DNA of 6,689 nt, taken from assembly GCA_021784635.1 (NCBI GenBank), contig JAJYHS010000197.1, forward strand, positions 1-6,689, given 5' to 3'. Position 1 is the first letter of the stretch; the number at the start of each line of letters is the position of its first letter. The notes beneath the pieces are model-generated. The model was not told where the DNA came from. It was given only the letters and a program-made list of their open reading frames with translations, and ran no database searches. Shown in pieces: positions 5,886-6,689 of this stretch. The position numbers and the translations under genes are program-made. The stretch is from a bacterium. GTDB taxonomy: Bacteria > Bdellovibrionota > Bdellovibrionia > Bdellovibrionales > UBA1609.

Positions 5886-6689
5886 ATGAAAGACACTCCG
5901 AGCTTATCCCTTAAAGATAAAGGTCGGATTTACCTTGATCACAACGCCACAACTCCGCTGCTGAGTTCAATTGTTGAACAATTGCCGGATTGGGCATCAC
6001 GATGGGGAAATCCGTCCAGTATCCATTGGTCGGGTCGAGGCCCGAAAAATTTGATTCGAGAAGCGCGAAAGAGGCTTGCCGATTTAATCGGTTGCCACCC
6101 GCTTGAACTGGTATTTACGAGCGGCGGGAGCGAAAGCAATAATGCCGTCATTAAAGGTGTATTTGCGCAGTCTGATTCCACCGGCCGAAATGAGTATATT
6201 ACCTCGACGGTTGAACATCCGAGCGTGGCGGAATGTTTTAAATGGATTCGTGATCGTGGTGGGATTGTTCACGAAATTCCCGTCGCCCGCGATGGTCGAA
6301 TCGACCTTGAATTTTACAATCGTGTTTTGTCAGAGCGAACGGCATTAGTCTCAGTTATGGCCGCCAATAACGAAACGGGCACGCTGTTTCCGGTTACCGA
6401 AATGGCGCAGAAAGCGCATGCGGTGGGTGCAAGATTTCACACCGATGCGGTTCAAACGCTCGGAAAAATCCCCGTGAATGTTTCAGAGTGGGGAGTGGAT
6501 TTCGCCACTTTTGCCTCCCACAAAATGTATGCTCTCAAAGGTGTGGGGCTCATTTTTGCAAAAAAAGGCGAGCGGTTAACGGGTCTTGTTTTAGGCGGAG
6601 GCCAAGAGCGAGGACGTCGTGCGGGAACAGAAAATGTATTGGCGATAACCGCTTTTGGGTGGGCAGCTCATGAGCACAAAAATAGTATT
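5886..6689 (+). CDS. Cysteine desulfurase, NifS/IscS type, 3' end missing
   Basis: PLP-dependent enzyme that removes sulfur from L-cysteine to form an enzyme persulfide for Fe-S cluster assembly or tRNA thiolation. The frame is open from ATG 5886 to the right edge, giving 268 of about 380-400 residues. Landmarks in order: YLDHNATTPL (16-25), GNPSSIHW (41-48), FTSGGSESNN (77-86), TVEHPSV with His111, AANNETG (159-165), FHTDAVQTLGK with Asp187 and Gln190, SHKMYALKG with the PLP-binding Lys213 (codon 6522-6524), and GGGQERGRRAGTEN (237-250). The last motif fits the group I (NifS/IscS) class more than SufS. The loop bearing the persulfide Cys is beyond the window, so IscS, NifS or a tRNA-dedicated enzyme cannot be told apart. 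The start agrees with the family N-terminus. TAGG at 5870-5873 is a weak, distant ribosome binding site. A 76-base gap separates it from the divergent gene. Confidence 0.96.
   Translation, partial: MKDTPSLSLKDKGRIYLDHNATTPLLSSIVEQLPDWASRWGNPSSIHWSGRGPKNLIREARKRLADLIGCHPLELVFTSGGSESNNAVIKGVFAQSDSTGRNEYITSTVEHPSVAECFKWIRDRGGIVHEIPVARDGRIDLEFYNRVLSERTALVSVMAANNETGTLFPVTEMAQKAHAVGARFHTDAVQTLGKIPVNVSEWGVDFATFASHKMYALKGVGLIFAKKGERLTGLVLGGGQERGRRAGTENVLAITAFGWAAHEHKNSI

Noticed and set aside
1..6689. Defence system, mobile element, CRISPR array or biosynthetic cluster
   Set aside because: All seven genes are chromosomal housekeeping or single unknowns. There are no inverted terminal repeats, spaced repeats, integrase or transposase motifs, or toxin-antitoxin pairs.

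Overview
This window is ordinary bacterial chromosome, dense with housekeeping genes and of moderate GC. It shows no insertion sequence, CRISPR array, phage gene, rRNA or tRNA. The proteins look like those of a Gram-negative bacterium. The PGK in particular (its wording around the LRLDLNVP and [13 protein letters not shown] blocks) recalls Bdellovibrio-like and other former deltaproteobacteria. That placement is an impression from memory of the families, not a demonstrated assignment.

Layout. (1) Positions 1-3064, plus strand: a lower-glycolysis cluster gap (5' end cut off by the window) - pgk - tpiA, very probably one operon whose promoter lies left of the window. Gap stops 12 bases before the pgk ATG. 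The pgk-tpiA junction carries a perfect 17-bp unit present three times, and the pgk stop codon lies inside it. (2) Positions 3024-4031, minus strand: a multi-pass membrane protein of the LPG-synthase-TM/UPF0104 family, overlapping the end of tpiA tail to tail and lacking a standard start codon at its natural N-terminus. (3) Positions 4125-4619, plus strand: tsaE, the ATPase of the t6A tRNA-modification machinery. (4) Positions 4616-5809, minus strand: an unnamed 397-residue soluble protein with an MshEN-like N-terminal part, a long Pro/Ala/Glu-rich linker and a GAF-like C-terminal part; its stop codon overlaps that of tsaE. (5) Positions 5886 to the right edge, plus strand: the first 268 residues of a NifS/IscS-type cysteine desulfurase.

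How the genes fit together. Gap, Pgk and TpiA catalyse consecutive or linked steps of triose metabolism and their clustering is classic. TsaE and the cysteine desulfurase both can feed tRNA modification (t6A, and sulfur for thiolated bases), but they are separated by an opposing gene, so no shared operon is shown. The membrane protein and the MshEN/GAF-like protein have no visible functional link to their neighbours.

The hunt turned up no convincing new multi-gene system. What deserves a second look is at small scale: the 17-bp triplication at the pgk stop codon, the missing start codon of the membrane protein (best candidate AUU, possibly at the 5' end of its mRNA), and two genes (tsaE and the MshEN/GAF-like gene) where the best-spaced ribosome binding site points at a one- or two-codon ORF immediately followed in frame by the gene's own ATG.
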